DNA of 64,000 bases from Halobacillus sp. A5. GTDB lineage: Bacteria; Bacillota; Bacilli; Bacillales; Halobacillaceae. The stretch spans positions 992,001-1,056,000 of the forward strand of contig NZ_JAIZEO010000001.1 in assembly GCF_024189315.1 (NCBI RefSeq). Reading direction: 5' to 3'. This document shows, piece by piece, positions 8,843 through 17,855 of the stretch. The notes beneath the pieces were generated by a model. That model ran no database searches, was not told the DNA's origin, and was given only the letters and a program-made list of their open reading frames with translations. Positions within the stretch are counted from its first letter, which is position 1. Every line of letters begins with the position of its first letter. Made by a program: the position numbers and the translations under genes.

Positions 8843-10087
8843 ATGGCACAGTCAGCTCAGATTAAAGATTTAAACCAACGTGCTTCTACTGTTGTAAGCA
8901 AGCTTGATCCAGTACAAAAGCCATTTGTCTGGCTTGGAATTATAGCTTCAATCATATTATTTATATCCATTATAAGTGCAACTACTTTTACTCAAGGGAT
9001 ATTGTTCATAATAGGTATAGCCTTTGGACTAGCCCTGTTACATGCCCGGTTCGGTTTTACTTCTGCCTTCAGACGCTTATTATCAGTTGGTAATGTTCAA
9101 GGGCTGCAGGCTCACATGATTATGCTGGCCGTTGCTTCAGTCCTTTTTGCCGTGATTTTTGCAGCAGACTTTAGTTTTACAGGGGCTGCCCCGAGTGGAA
9201 ATGTATCTCCAGTCGGTATTAGTATCCTGGTAGGTTCATTCTTGTTCGGTATCGGTATGCAGCTGGGGTCAGGTTGTGCTTCAGGAACGCTTTACAGTGT
9301 AGGCGGCGGTAAATCTTCCATGATTATAACACTGATCAGCTTTATCGCAGGCTCTGTTATTGGAGCGTATCACATCGGATTTTGGCAGGATACTCCTGCG
9401 CTTCCGCCTATTTCCTTAACAGAATCCACTGGGTTAGGCAACTTTGGCGGCCTGATTGTACAGCTTTTTATCTTTGCAGGAATATATGCTCTCACCCTCA
9501 AATTTGCCCGTAAAAAGAACCCGCCTCAAATGGCACCATTAAAAACTACCACAGGGCTGAAAAGAATCTGGCGGGGTTCATGGCCGCTTATTACTGCCGC
9601 CATAGTGTTAGCCGTTCTTAATGCAATTACATTAGCTGTAAAAGGAAGTCCGTGGGGGATCACCTCGGCTTTTGCATTATGGGGGTCTAAATTTATTCAA
9701 TTATTTGGAATTGATGTAGCAAGCTGGCAGTATTGGCAGGACGACAGTGCTCCATTAACTGAAACTGTACTTGCTGACGGTACCAGCGTTATGAACTTTG
9801 GTATTCTTTTAGGTGCATTTATTGCTGCAGCATTCCAGGGTAACTTTAAACCAGGTCGAATCAAACCTGGTATTGCAGCGGCTTCTGTAATAGGCGGCCT
9901 TCTTATGGGATACGGTGCTCGACTGGCTTATGGCTGTAATATCGGAGCATACTTCAGCGGCATTGCATCTTTCAGCCTTCATGGCTGGGTATGGATGATC
10001 ATGGCTCTCGGCGGGTCCTTCCTCGCTTTATATATGCGTCCAATATTTGGTTTATCTAATCCAAATCCTAAAGATTCAATGTGCTAA
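8843..10087 (+). CDS. YeeE/YedE-family sulfur-compound transporter
   Basis: A 414-aa membrane protein with about nine or more helices and two internally related halves. Each half carries the family's cysteine motif: GSGCASGTLYSVGGG in the first and GYGARLAYGCNIGAYFSG in the second. In the TsuA branch such cysteines pass thiosulfate through the channel; YedE relatives are linked to selenium. Uptake of thiosulfate or a related sulfur species is therefore likely. The gene is monocistronic, with AGGAGG upstream of the ATG and a long terminator downstream. The C-terminal residue is also a Cys (DSMC). Confidence 0.85.
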   Translation: MAQSAQIKDLNQRASTVVSKLDPVQKPFVWLGIIASIILFISIISATTFTQGILFIIGIAFGLALLHARFGFTSAFRRLLSVGNVQGLQAHMIMLAVASVLFAVIFAADFSFTGAAPSGNVSPVGISILVGSFLFGIGMQLGSGCASGTLYSVGGGKSSMIITLISFIAGSVIGAYHIGFWQDTPALPPISLTESTGLGNFGGLIVQLFIFAGIYALTLKFARKKNPPQMAPLKTTTGLKRIWRGSWPLITAAIVLAVLNAITLAVKGSPWGITSAFALWGSKFIQLFGIDVASWQYWQDDSAPLTETVLADGTSVMNFGILLGAFIAAAFQGNFKPGRIKPGIAAASVIGGLLMGYGARLAYGCNIGAYFSGIASFSLHGWVWMIMALGGSFLALYMRPIFGLSNPNPKDSMC

Positions 10088-10127
10088 GAAGTATAAGTTT
10101 AGAACCAGGTTATTTAAATACCTCAGT

Positions 10128-10176
10128 AAACGAAAATAAGCGCCGGGCACAATGTGTCCGGCGCTTATTTTCGTTT
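10128..10176. terminator. Long bidirectional hairpin terminator
   Basis: Perfect 19-bp stem from AAACGAAAATAAGCGCCGG to its complement. It overlaps the stop codon of the convergent yjbQ-like gene by two bases. Confidence 0.85.
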
Positions 10177-10570
10177 AGATCATTTTTACATGAATCTTTC
10201 GTGAACGGGGGCCATCAAACTCACAGAAATATATGCCCTGCCACGTTCCAAGTACTAATTCACCATCTTCAATAATTATCGTTTGAGCATGACCGACGGT
10301 GCTGGTCTTCATGTGAGCGGCTGTATTGCCTTCCATGTGGCGGTCTTCCGGATGGTCCCATGGAAACAGTTCACGAAATCTGCGGAGCATATCTGTTTTC
10401 ACATCAGGATCTGCATTCTCATTCACCGTAATCCCAGCTGTCGTATGTGCTGAAGATACGACCACAACACCGTTCTTCACTCCTTGTTCTTTAATCCAGC
10501 TCATGATCTGATCTGTAACATCAATCATTTCGTCATGATGGTTCGTCTTAACGGGTAACGTTGTAAACAT
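10175..10570 (-). CDS. YjbQ/YugU-family protein (UPF0047)
   Basis: A 131-aa protein of the UPF0047 family, also named secondary thiamine-phosphate synthase enzyme. Diagnostic stretches are [18 protein letters not shown], the GNTAAHMK motif with conserved His, and [18 protein letters not shown]. The family forms a small trimeric beta-rich fold; the physiological role is not settled, though low thiamine-phosphate synthase activity has been reported. It follows dapF by 18 nt and is probably co-transcribed with it. Confidence 0.9.
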   Translation of the reverse strand: MFTTLPVKTNHHDEMIDVTDQIMSWIKEQGVKNGVVVVSSAHTTAGITVNENADPDVKTDMLRRFRELFPWDHPEDRHMEGNTAAHMKTSTVGHAQTIIIEDGELVLGTWQGIYFCEFDGPRSRKIHVKMI

Positions 10571-10588
10571 AAGTCATCTCCTTTGTCG

Positions 10589-11548
10589 TTACACTTGAGA
10601 AGCTGCATAGTCTTTTAACTTTTCATAAACATCAATTTCATGCTGGTGGGTTGTGGACGTAATCCACTCCCATTGTTTTTCATCAAGATCAATATCTACG
10701 GATGCAGTATATACATTTGTTGCATTCCCCCTCAGCTGAATCGTATAACGTCGATCTGCTTTTTCTACAACACAATTTACAAGTCCGCCTTTATTAATAA
10801 CAACGATCGGAACATCAATCTCATTCTGTCCTAATATAGTGGAGACAAGGGTGGAAGCTGACATCGCTGTACCGCAGGCATTTGTTAATCCGACACCCCG
10901 CTCATATGTCTGCACAAATATTTTATTTTTTTCAAGGATCTGGACGAAGCTGACGTTTACCCCTCTAGGAAAAACAGCAGGGAGCTGGTTAGCTTTCTTT
11001 CCAACTGCCTCCAGCAGTTCTTGATCCACTTCGTCAACAATTGTGACAATATGCGGGTTAGGTACGCTTAAGGCTGTAAATGTAAGACTATTAGATAGTT
11101 CAGGAATAACTTCATCAAGTGCTTCACTTTTTTCAAAGTTCATCGGCAGAGATTCTACTTCAAATGAAACAGGCTCAATGGCTACTGAAAAGGTTGCAAT
11201 CCCCGAGTGAATCTCTTCTACCTGTTCGACTGCCAATACAGCTTTCTCTGTTTCAATGTTCACCTTAGACTCTTCTACTTGTTCAATAACGTGACGGGCC
11301 ACACAGCGCAGCCCATTTCCGCACATCTCTGCTTCTGTACCATCTGAATTAAACATCCTCATTCTTGCCTTTGCGGCTTCACTCTTCATCACAAACAGGA
11401 TGCCGTCTGATCCTACTCCTTCTGCACGATTACATAATAATATTGATAGATCTCTTCGTTCATCTTCGGAAAAGCTATAATTGTTGTTAATTTCATCAAT
11501 TAAGATAAAATCATTTCCGGATCCATGACATTTAATAAATTCGATCAT
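10589..11548 (-). CDS. dapF: Diaminopimelate epimerase
   Basis: Converts LL- to meso-diaminopimelate for lysine and peptidoglycan synthesis. The two catalytic cysteines are in EMCGNGLRC and TNACGTAMSA. The N-terminal FIKCHGSGNDF motif is also present. At 319 aa it is about 35 residues longer than most Bacillus DapF. The extra part is a charged, Trp-containing C-terminal tail after TASVDIDL, of unknown purpose. The start ATG has GGGGGAG upstream. Only 53 nt separate it from the preceding permease gene, but an AT-rich promoter-like stretch lies there, so it may have its own transcript. Confidence 0.95.
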   Translation of the reverse strand: MIEFIKCHGSGNDFILIDEINNNYSFSEDERRDLSILLCNRAEGVGSDGILFVMKSEAAKARMRMFNSDGTEAEMCGNGLRCVARHVIEQVEESKVNIETEKAVLAVEQVEEIHSGIATFSVAIEPVSFEVESLPMNFEKSEALDEVIPELSNSLTFTALSVPNPHIVTIVDEVDQELLEAVGKKANQLPAVFPRGVNVSFVQILEKNKIFVQTYERGVGLTNACGTAMSASTLVSTILGQNEIDVPIVVINKGGLVNCVVEKADRRYTIQLRGNATNVYTASVDIDLDEKQWEWITSTTHQHEIDVYEKLKDYAASQV

Positions 11549-11601
11549 GTTTTCTTTCTCCCCCAGTTTTTTTTAACACCATCATAGCATATTCTATAAA
11601 A

Positions 11602-13629
11602 TTATACAGAACGCCGCTTCATCAGCCATAGAAAATAAGGCGCACCGATGAGAGCTACGAGTATACCTGAAGGAATTTCATTTGGAGCGAGCAGCGTACG
11701 ACTGAACAAATCAGCTACGACTAATAGAAAACCTCCAATAAGCATAGTGACAGGCAGCAGCTTCTGATTTGCGCTCCCAACGAGCAGTCTCGAAAAGTGA
11801 GGAGCAATGAGTCCGACAAATCCAATTGAACCCACTGCTGCTACGCTGCAGGCAGCAAGCAGTGTAGCTAATAGAGCCATCTGAAACCGTACAGAAATCA
11901 CACCGAGCCCTAACCCTTTCGCTGCATCATCCCCTAAAGAAAGCACATCTAAATTCTTAATATGCACTGCCAGGAGAGGAATGAATAACAAGACTGGCCA
12001 AAGGAGGAATTTAAGAATTTCTGACCAGCCTTTGGCATAAGTGGTGCCAGACAGCCACGTAAGTGCGGATGCCACTCCTAGTTCTGCCTGCACCACCATG
12101 ATCTGAATAAAGGCAGATCCAAATGCAGAAACCCCAATCCCAAGCAGTGCTAACGTCGTCGGATGGAATTCAGCTTTTGCCCCTAACGCCATGATTATGA
12201 TAAAGAAAACGAACGCTCCAATCATAGCACCAATCGGCACCCAGAAGGTGGAGACACTAAAGAAGTAAATGGTCGTTAATGCCCCGACCCCGGCTCCAGA
12301 AGTAATTCCTATAACGGACGGGTCAGCTAATGGGTTTCTAAGCACACCTTGAAAGATGAGTCCGCTCACAGCCAATACCGCTCCAGCTAAAAGAGCTACT
12401 AGAGAACGTGGTAAACGGAGCTCTAAAATATAGTTACGCATAAACTCATTTGTTAGTCCCATTAATGCCTCATACGTAGCAATAGGTTCGAATCCATAAT
12501 TTCCAGAGGACATACTGACAGCAACGGTAATTATAATGACGAACAGCATGATAGGGATAAATTTTTTCAACGGTAGATTTAACGCTGATCTCCCCGCCAT
12601 TACCGATCCCGTTTCCTTTGAGTTCCCCTCCTGCTTCATACGTAATACAAGCCAGATCAGCCAGGGCGAACCGACTAACGCTGTAATAGCCCCTACTGGA
12701 AGCTCTGAGAATGAAGGATCAATGATTCTGGCCATAACATCAGCAAATAACAGTACATTCGCTCCCCATATAAACGAACCCGTGATCAGAAGTTTATGTG
12801 TGCGGTATCCTATAAGCTTCACAATATGAGGCGCGACAAGTCCTACAAATCCAATCGGTCCGACAACACTGACCGTAACAGATGTTAAAAGAACAGCAGC
12901 TAAGAGGGTAATAAGTTTAACGGACCGTACATTTTGTCCAAGGGCAGAAGCTACCTCATCCCCCAATGTTAAAGTATCCAGCTTCCTTGAATAAATCATC
13001 AGAATCAGGAAGGACGCCGCTATGAAAGGGAGTGAGAATTGCACGCCACCCCAGTCATTTTGAACAAGAGTACCTGACCCCCATAAGAATAAACCTTGTG
13101 TTTCATTTTCATAAAAAATCTGCAGTAAAGATGTAAGAGATGAAAACAAGAAAGTGACAATCATCCCAGCGAGTACCATACGAACCGGCGTGGCGTCACC
13201 AGCCCCGGAAAGAACATATACAAATAAAAATGTTAGTAAACCTCCAGCAAAAGCAGTAATAACACCATTGGCTGCCATCGCAAAAGGAAAGAATATAGTG
13301 GTTACAATCACGGCAAAGTATGTTCCTGAATGAATCCCAAGCGTACTTGCTGAAGAAAGCGGATTTCTTGTAACCGTCTGCAGGATCACCCCTGAGACCG
13401 CCAGCCCTCCCCCGGCAAGAATCCCCATAACAGCACGGGGAAGACGCATGACGCGTACCGTGTGATGCTCTATCGTATCCATCGGATTAATAATCGATTG
13501 GACAACTGTTGACAGGGGAAGCGAAACATTCCCTTGATTAATATGTATAAAAATCAACAAACATAATAAGACGCTCCCACCTCCAAAGGTGAGAGCTCCT
13601 ATTAGAAATTTTTTAAAAGCTGCATTCAT
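11602..13629 (-). CDS. Fused FecCD-type iron-siderophore ABC permease (FhuB-like)
   Basis: A 675-aa protein made of two tandem FecCD permease domains, each with about ten helices. Each half ends with the ATPase-contact loop: FVGLVAPHIVKLIGYRTHK and FVGLIAPHFSRLL. The repeated R-x-PR start of each domain (MRLPRAVMGI and LRLPRSLVAL) is also visible. Fusion of both permeases in one chain is the FhuB layout. It lies 14 nt after the binding-protein gene. No ATPase gene is adjacent, so it probably uses a shared ATPase encoded elsewhere, as FeuBC uses YusV in B. subtilis. Confidence 0.92.
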   Translation of the reverse strand: MNAAFKKFLIGALTFGGGSVLLCLLIFIHINQGNVSLPLSTVVQSIINPMDTIEHHTVRVMRLPRAVMGILAGGGLAVSGVILQTVTRNPLSSASTLGIHSGTYFAVIVTTIFFPFAMAANGVITAFAGGLLTFLFVYVLSGAGDATPVRMVLAGMIVTFLFSSLTSLLQIFYENETQGLFLWGSGTLVQNDWGGVQFSLPFIAASFLILMIYSRKLDTLTLGDEVASALGQNVRSVKLITLLAAVLLTSVTVSVVGPIGFVGLVAPHIVKLIGYRTHKLLITGSFIWGANVLLFADVMARIIDPSFSELPVGAITALVGSPWLIWLVLRMKQEGNSKETGSVMAGRSALNLPLKKFIPIMLFVIIITVAVSMSSGNYGFEPIATYEALMGLTNEFMRNYILELRLPRSLVALLAGAVLAVSGLIFQGVLRNPLADPSVIGITSGAGVGALTTIYFFSVSTFWVPIGAMIGAFVFFIIIMALGAKAEFHPTTLALLGIGVSAFGSAFIQIMVVQAELGVASALTWLSGTTYAKGWSEILKFLLWPVLLFIPLLAVHIKNLDVLSLGDDAAKGLGLGVISVRFQMALLATLLAACSVAAVGSIGFVGLIAPHFSRLLVGSANQKLLPVTMLIGGFLLVVADLFSRTLLAPNEIPSGILVALIGAPYFLWLMKRRSV

Positions 13630-13645
13630 CACGTTTCACGACCTT

Positions 13646-14647
13646 TTACTCGTCCTCATCTTCCTTTTCAACAATCGAATCAACAACTTGTTCAGCTAAA
13701 ACTTCTGCAGATAGAGGTCCTCCAAATGTCCACGTACTTCCAGGCATTTGATACAAACGATCCTCCTGAACAAAATCCAAATCTTCCCAGACAGGATTTC
13801 CATCTAATTCTTCGTTAAAGATATTATCTTCATCCTGTACTATATAGAAAAAGTTAGAATCTTGATAGTTTTGAAGAGATTCGACAGTTGTTTCAGTGTA
13901 ACCATATAATTCCAGTTCTTCAGACTCATAATCATTATTCATACCTAGTTCATCCATGACGTTTGCTACCATTGAATTATCGGTAAATAAACGGAGGGTC
14001 GGTGTATTTTGAGCAGTAAAAGCCTGAGTCATTACATAGTTCATATCTTCTTGACCAGCTTCTTCTAAACGGGCTCTCTGATCTTCAAAAGTCTGCTCCA
14101 TGTCGTTTACAGCCTCGTCCGCTTCCTCTTCACGATCTACTGCTTCTGCAATTGTATCAAACTCATCAAGCATACTGTCAAACTGGTTCTCTGCACTCTC
14201 CTCAGAATAAGGTGCAAACATTAAAGTGGGTGCAATTTCTTCTAGATCTTCAGCAATTTCTTCATGCCGGAAATCCACACCGATTATTAAATCTGGCTCC
14301 AGTCGGGAAATAGCTTCCAGACTTGGTTCTTGACGGGTTCCTACATCCTCAACCTCTTCACTAAACGGCTGACCTACGTCAACCCAATCCCCATATGAAT
14401 CCAGGTCTGCAACTCCTGAAGGCTCCATGCCTAGTGCTTGTAACTCTTCAGCGTAAGACCATTCAAGGACAACTACATTTTCCGGGGTTCCCTCAATTGT
14501 CTTTTCGCCGGTTGCATCCTCAACTGTGACAGAACGCGATTCTTCACCGGAAGAATCTCCCTCTCCGGATTCTTCTTCATTTTCACCACTGCAGGCTGCT
14601 AATAACGCCGTAAATAAAATAAGTACTAATAAGAAAAACTTCTTCAT
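13646..14647 (-). CDS. Iron-siderophore ABC transporter substrate-binding lipoprotein
   Basis: A 333-aa class III binding protein. The lipobox LLAACSG is at residues 15-21, so the mature protein is lipid-anchored at Cys19. A very acidic Glu/Ser linker (ENEEESGEGDSSGEES) follows, then the FhuD/BtuF fold with ENVVVLEWSYAEELQALG and LEPDLIIGVD. It delivers an iron chelate to the fused permease next door. Which siderophore is bound cannot be read from sequence. A Fur-like operator lies over the promoter. The protein is strongly acidic overall, in keeping with a halotolerant host. Confidence 0.92.
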   Translation of the reverse strand: MKKFFLLVLILFTALLAACSGENEEESGEGDSSGEESRSVTVEDATGEKTIEGTPENVVVLEWSYAEELQALGMEPSGVADLDSYGDWVDVGQPFSEEVEDVGTRQEPSLEAISRLEPDLIIGVDFRHEEIAEDLEEIAPTLMFAPYSEESAENQFDSMLDEFDTIAEAVDREEEADEAVNDMEQTFEDQRARLEEAGQEDMNYVMTQAFTAQNTPTLRLFTDNSMVANVMDELGMNNDYESEELELYGYTETTVESLQNYQDSNFFYIVQDEDNIFNEELDGNPVWEDLDFVQEDRLYQMPGSTWTFGGPLSAEVLAEQVVDSIVEKEDEDE

Positions 14648-14732
14648 CTATTCTCTCCCTTTCTTTTAATTTGTGGATTCTTTATAATTTCGTTTTATTA
14701 TGTACACTATATAAAGAAACAAACCACTCAAA

Positions 14733-14788
14733 TGATAAAGGTTCTCACTCGTAACTTTTATGATACTTATCAACCGACCAAATGTCAA
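14733..14788 (-). promoter_or_regulatory. Promoter with Fur-like boxes for the siderophore operon
   Basis: On the minus strand TTGACA (14783-14788) and TATCAT (14760-14765) are 17 nt apart. Just downstream, TGAGAACCTTTATCA (14733-14747) matches the 7-1-7 Fur consensus TGATAATnATTATCA at 11 of 14 fixed positions. A second GATA-type inverted repeat (TGATAAGTATCA) overlaps the -10. Iron-repressed expression is inferred. Confidence 0.7.
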
Positions 14789-14931
14789 TGAAAACTTTTC
14801 TCAATTAGATGGTATACTACTTAATATTAATACCTGGTAATAAATCTCCATTGACTTCACTAATGTGGGGTTGCTACCATGAACATAGAAAGACATTTGC
14901 AAGCTCTAGGATATAATGGAAGGAGATCATT

Positions 14932-15981
14932 ATGGAAGACTTACATTCATACGGTTGGTACGCTAAGCGTGTGGCTAAATATATGCCCAAAGGTGTTTTT
15001 AAACCCGTTCCTAAACGGTTATGGGGCGGACTTGCTTACTTAACTATAGTAGTAGTTGGTTTACTGTTAATCAGCCTGCTGGACTGGCACCCTTTATTTT
15101 ATTTACCAATTTCCATAGTTCTCGGAGCGAGCTTTGCCGGTATGGGTTTCTTAGGGCACGAAATTCTTCACGGTACTGTTGTAAAGAAGGCTTGGATTCG
15201 TGATCTGCTAGGCGCTGTTGCTTTCTGGCCTCTTAGTACAGGCCCTAAACTATGGCGGAAGTGGCATAACCTTAACCACCATATTCACACCCAGCATGAA
15301 GAGAATGACCCTGATTCATGGCCGACTCTTGAACGATTAGCCAAGTCCAGGTTTTTCCGGTGGGTTTACAGGCTGCCTATGTTTATACGCTCTTTTTTTG
15401 CGTTTGCATCGCTTGCTGTACAGTTCACGGCCCACTCCTTAAAAATGTTTTTTGCCTATATAAAGGATTTCAAACCGAAGAAGCAGCCTGAAGTTTGGCT
15501 TCAGATGATTCTTCCATGGGCAAGCTGGATTGGACTTTTACTTCTCATTGGATGGGAGAAGTGGCTTTTTGCCTTCTTTATTCCATTATTGATTGCGAAC
15601 TTAATTGTCATGGGATATATATCGACGAATCACCGTTTAAACCCGCTGGTTCCGGTGAATGATCCACTGGCAAATAGTTTAACTGTCACCGTACCTAAGT
15701 GGGTGGATTATATTCACTTTAATTTTTCACACCATACCGAGCACCACCTTTTTCCCGGAATGAGCTCCAAGCACTACCCCCTGGTGAAACAGAAAATTAA
15801 AGAACTTTGGCCGGAACGTTATCATGAAATGCCTATGAGTCAGGCTTTGCTTGCATTATGGAAAACACCTAGAGTATATTTCGACAACCGGGAACTGGTT
15901 GATCCGAATCAAGGTCACTTATATGGTTCACTTGGTAACGGATTAGACGTAGAAAATGTAGACTATAAAAAAATGAAATAA
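14932..15981 (+). CDS. Membrane acyl-lipid fatty acid desaturase
   Basis: A 349-aa di-iron membrane desaturase. The three histidine boxes are HEILH, HNLNHHIH and, near the C-terminus, HHTEHH. Hydrophobic pairs of helices lie before box 1 and between boxes 2 and 3. Length matches the Bacillus Des-type delta-5 lipid desaturase, which introduces a double bond into membrane acyl chains, often at low temperature. The first box is HxxxH with Glu rather than the Asp-Cys of some Des proteins, so regiospecificity is uncertain. No DesKR-type two-component genes lie beside it. Confidence 0.88.
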   Translation: MEDLHSYGWYAKRVAKYMPKGVFKPVPKRLWGGLAYLTIVVVGLLLISLLDWHPLFYLPISIVLGASFAGMGFLGHEILHGTVVKKAWIRDLLGAVAFWPLSTGPKLWRKWHNLNHHIHTQHEENDPDSWPTLERLAKSRFFRWVYRLPMFIRSFFAFASLAVQFTAHSLKMFFAYIKDFKPKKQPEVWLQMILPWASWIGLLLLIGWEKWLFAFFIPLLIANLIVMGYISTNHRLNPLVPVNDPLANSLTVTVPKWVDYIHFNFSHHTEHHLFPGMSSKHYPLVKQKIKELWPERYHEMPMSQALLALWKTPRVYFDNRELVDPNQGHLYGSLGNGLDVENVDYKKMK

Positions 15982-15988
15982 TGGCGGC

Positions 15989-16031
15989 ACTCCTCTTATC
16001 CCCAGTTAGCTGATGGATAAGAGGAGTTTCT
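15989..16031 (+). terminator. Terminator after desaturase
   Basis: 13-bp stem ACTCCTCTTATCC/GGATAAGAGGAGT followed by TTCTTT. The remaining stretch to 16204 shows no supported gene. Confidence 0.8.
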
Positions 16032-16204
16032 TTATGTCCATTAAGCTGCTTCATAACCCGCAGCCAAGTTGTAAGCATTGTGATTGACAAGCAGCAAAAT
16101 GTCTTGAGAAAATATGTGTTCCCTTTCACATAGACGTGAGGGGCGATGCCGCATTTTCAAAGCAAATTTATTCACAGTACACTGCTTATAAATACCTGGT
16201 GGAC

Positions 16205-16241
16205 TGAAAAAAAGAACGTCAACCGTTTCAGATTGACGTTC
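16205..16241 (-). terminator. Terminator of the ilv-leu operon
   Basis: Stem GAACGTCAA/TTGACGTTC followed on the minus strand by a run of seven T, just after ilvA. Confidence 0.85.
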
Positions 16242-16254
16242 CATTCCTCATTTC

Positions 16255-17187
16255 TTATACCATTACCATTCTTTTTGTTAATGCTAGCTGTTGAACGTGT
16301 GGCAGTCTGGAAACATCCATGTTTCCTCCACTAACGACAACACCGCATTTCTTCCCGGCTAAAGCTGGCTTCTGGGCTAAAACAGCTGCAAGCGCAGTAG
16401 CCCCTGCCCCTTCCACGAGAGTCTTCTCACGTTCGAGCAGCTTTAAGATCGAATTTGCAATTTGCTGCTCTTCCACAGTCACAATTTCATCGACGTATTT
16501 CCGGATATAATGGAAAGTCTTCGTCCCATGCTGCTTAACTGCAATTCCATCAGCAATCGTTGACACAGAAGTCAGTTTCTTCGGACCACATTTATAAAAC
16601 GAGTTATAAGTGGAAGGTGCTTTCTCTGATTGTACACCTACGACTTTAATGTCCGGTTTTAACTGCTTGGCTGCATAAGCAATACCAGCAATGAGACCTC
16701 CGCCGCCAATCGGGACGACCAACGTATCAAGATCGGGCTGTTCCTGCAGCATTTCTACCGCTACAGTAGCCTGCCCGGCCATGACATCTACATCATCAAA
16801 TGGATGAATAAATGTGGCGCCGCAGCGTTTTTGCTCTTCCATCGCAGCGGCATACGCTTCTTGAAAAGATTCTCCGGTCAGGATCGTTTTCGCTCCATAA
16901 GCTTCTGTTGCATGTACTTTAGCTTGAGGGGTCCCCTCCGGCATAAAGATTTGAGCAGGAATGCCCCGCTTTGCTGCAGCAAGTGCTACACCTTGAGCAT
17001 GGTTTCCTGCCGAGGCAGCAATGACTCCGCATTCGGCTTCTTCATTCGTCAGCTGGGAGACTTTAAAAGAAGCTCCTCTAACTTTAAATGCACCTGTCTT
17101 CTGCTGATTCTCCATCTTCAGATACACCTGCTGACCCGTGTACTGATTAAATGTTTCAGAGGTTTTAAACGGTGTTTGATGAACCAC
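16255..17187 (-). CDS. ilvA: Threonine ammonia-lyase, short form; 5' end possibly frameshifted
   Basis: PLP-dependent threonine dehydratase forming 2-oxobutanoate for isoleucine synthesis. The PLP lysine is in KTGAFKVRGAS, and the glycine loop is VPIGGGGLIAGI. The 310-aa frame has no C-terminal ACT domain, so it is the short catabolic-type form although it sits last in the ilv-leu operon, 78 nt after leuD. The GTG at 17187 is the only standard start in frame. Conserved sequence (VFEAKEQLND) continues upstream in the same frame to about 17240. The AAGGAG box at 17253-17258 precedes a TTG that is one base out of frame. A one-base deletion after the true start is likely. Confidence 0.85.
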   Translation of the reverse strand: MVHQTPFKTSETFNQYTGQQVYLKMENQQKTGAFKVRGASFKVSQLTNEEAECGVIAASAGNHAQGVALAAAKRGIPAQIFMPEGTPQAKVHATEAYGAKTILTGESFQEAYAAAMEEQKRCGATFIHPFDDVDVMAGQATVAVEMLQEQPDLDTLVVPIGGGGLIAGIAYAAKQLKPDIKVVGVQSEKAPSTYNSFYKCGPKKLTSVSTIADGIAVKQHGTKTFHYIRKYVDEIVTVEEQQIANSILKLLEREKTLVEGAGATALAAVLAQKPALAGKKCGVVVSGGNMDVSRLPHVQQLALTKRMVMV

Positions 17188-17264
17188 ATCGTTTAATTGT
17201 TCTTTGGCTTCAAAGACTTTAGCTAGCGTTAAGAAATTCCCAACGTCTTCACTCCTTGTTTTAA

Positions 17265-17852
17265 TTATTTGGCTTTCTCTGTTTCATACTGATCAATGGC
17301 GTCAGCATAATTCAACGTAACAGATATTTCGTCCCAGCCATTTAACAACATATCTTTATGATAAGGTTGAATATCAAATGCTGATACTAAACCATGATCA
17401 CTTTTTATTTGTTGATTGACGAGATCAACACTGAGAGTTACTTTTTCATCCTTTGCCCGTTCCAGAAGATGATTTACTTCATGTCGAGGCAGCATAATCG
17501 GAAGAATACCATTTTTAAAGCAGTTATTATAAAAAATATCTGCAAAGCTGGTTGCGATGACAACTTTAAATCCGAAATCCTGAATCGCCCAGGGTGCGTG
17601 TTCCCTGGAAGATCCGCACCCGAAATTCTCACCACCTACCAGAACAGTTGCATCCTTATACATCGGATTGTTCAAGGAGAAATCATCCCGCTTTGAACCA
17701 TCATCGTTAAAACGCCAGTTATAAAATAGAAACTGGCCAAATCCCTGACGTTCAATTCGTTTTAGAAATTGCTTTGGTATAATTTGATCGGTATCTACAT
17801 TTGATCGATCAAGCGGGTAAATCAACCCAGTATGCTGTTTAATAGGTTCCAT
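17265..17852 (-). CDS. leuD: 3-isopropylmalate dehydratase small subunit
   Basis: A 195-aa swivelling subunit of isopropylmalate isomerase, which converts 2- to 3-isopropylmalate with LeuC. Recognisable parts are SNVDTDQIIPKQFLKRI and the GCGSSREHAPWAI loop that closes over the substrate. Length is typical. It lies 3 nt after leuC, so translation is probably coupled. Leucine biosynthesis, cytoplasmic. Confidence 0.97.
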   Translation of the reverse strand: MEPIKQHTGLIYPLDRSNVDTDQIIPKQFLKRIERQGFGQFLFYNWRFNDDGSKRDDFSLNNPMYKDATVLVGGENFGCGSSREHAPWAIQDFGFKVVIATSFADIFYNNCFKNGILPIMLPRHEVNHLLERAKDEKVTLSVDLVNQQIKSDHGLVSAFDIQPYHKDMLLNGWDEISVTLNYADAIDQYETEKAK

Positions 17853-17855
17853 CGA

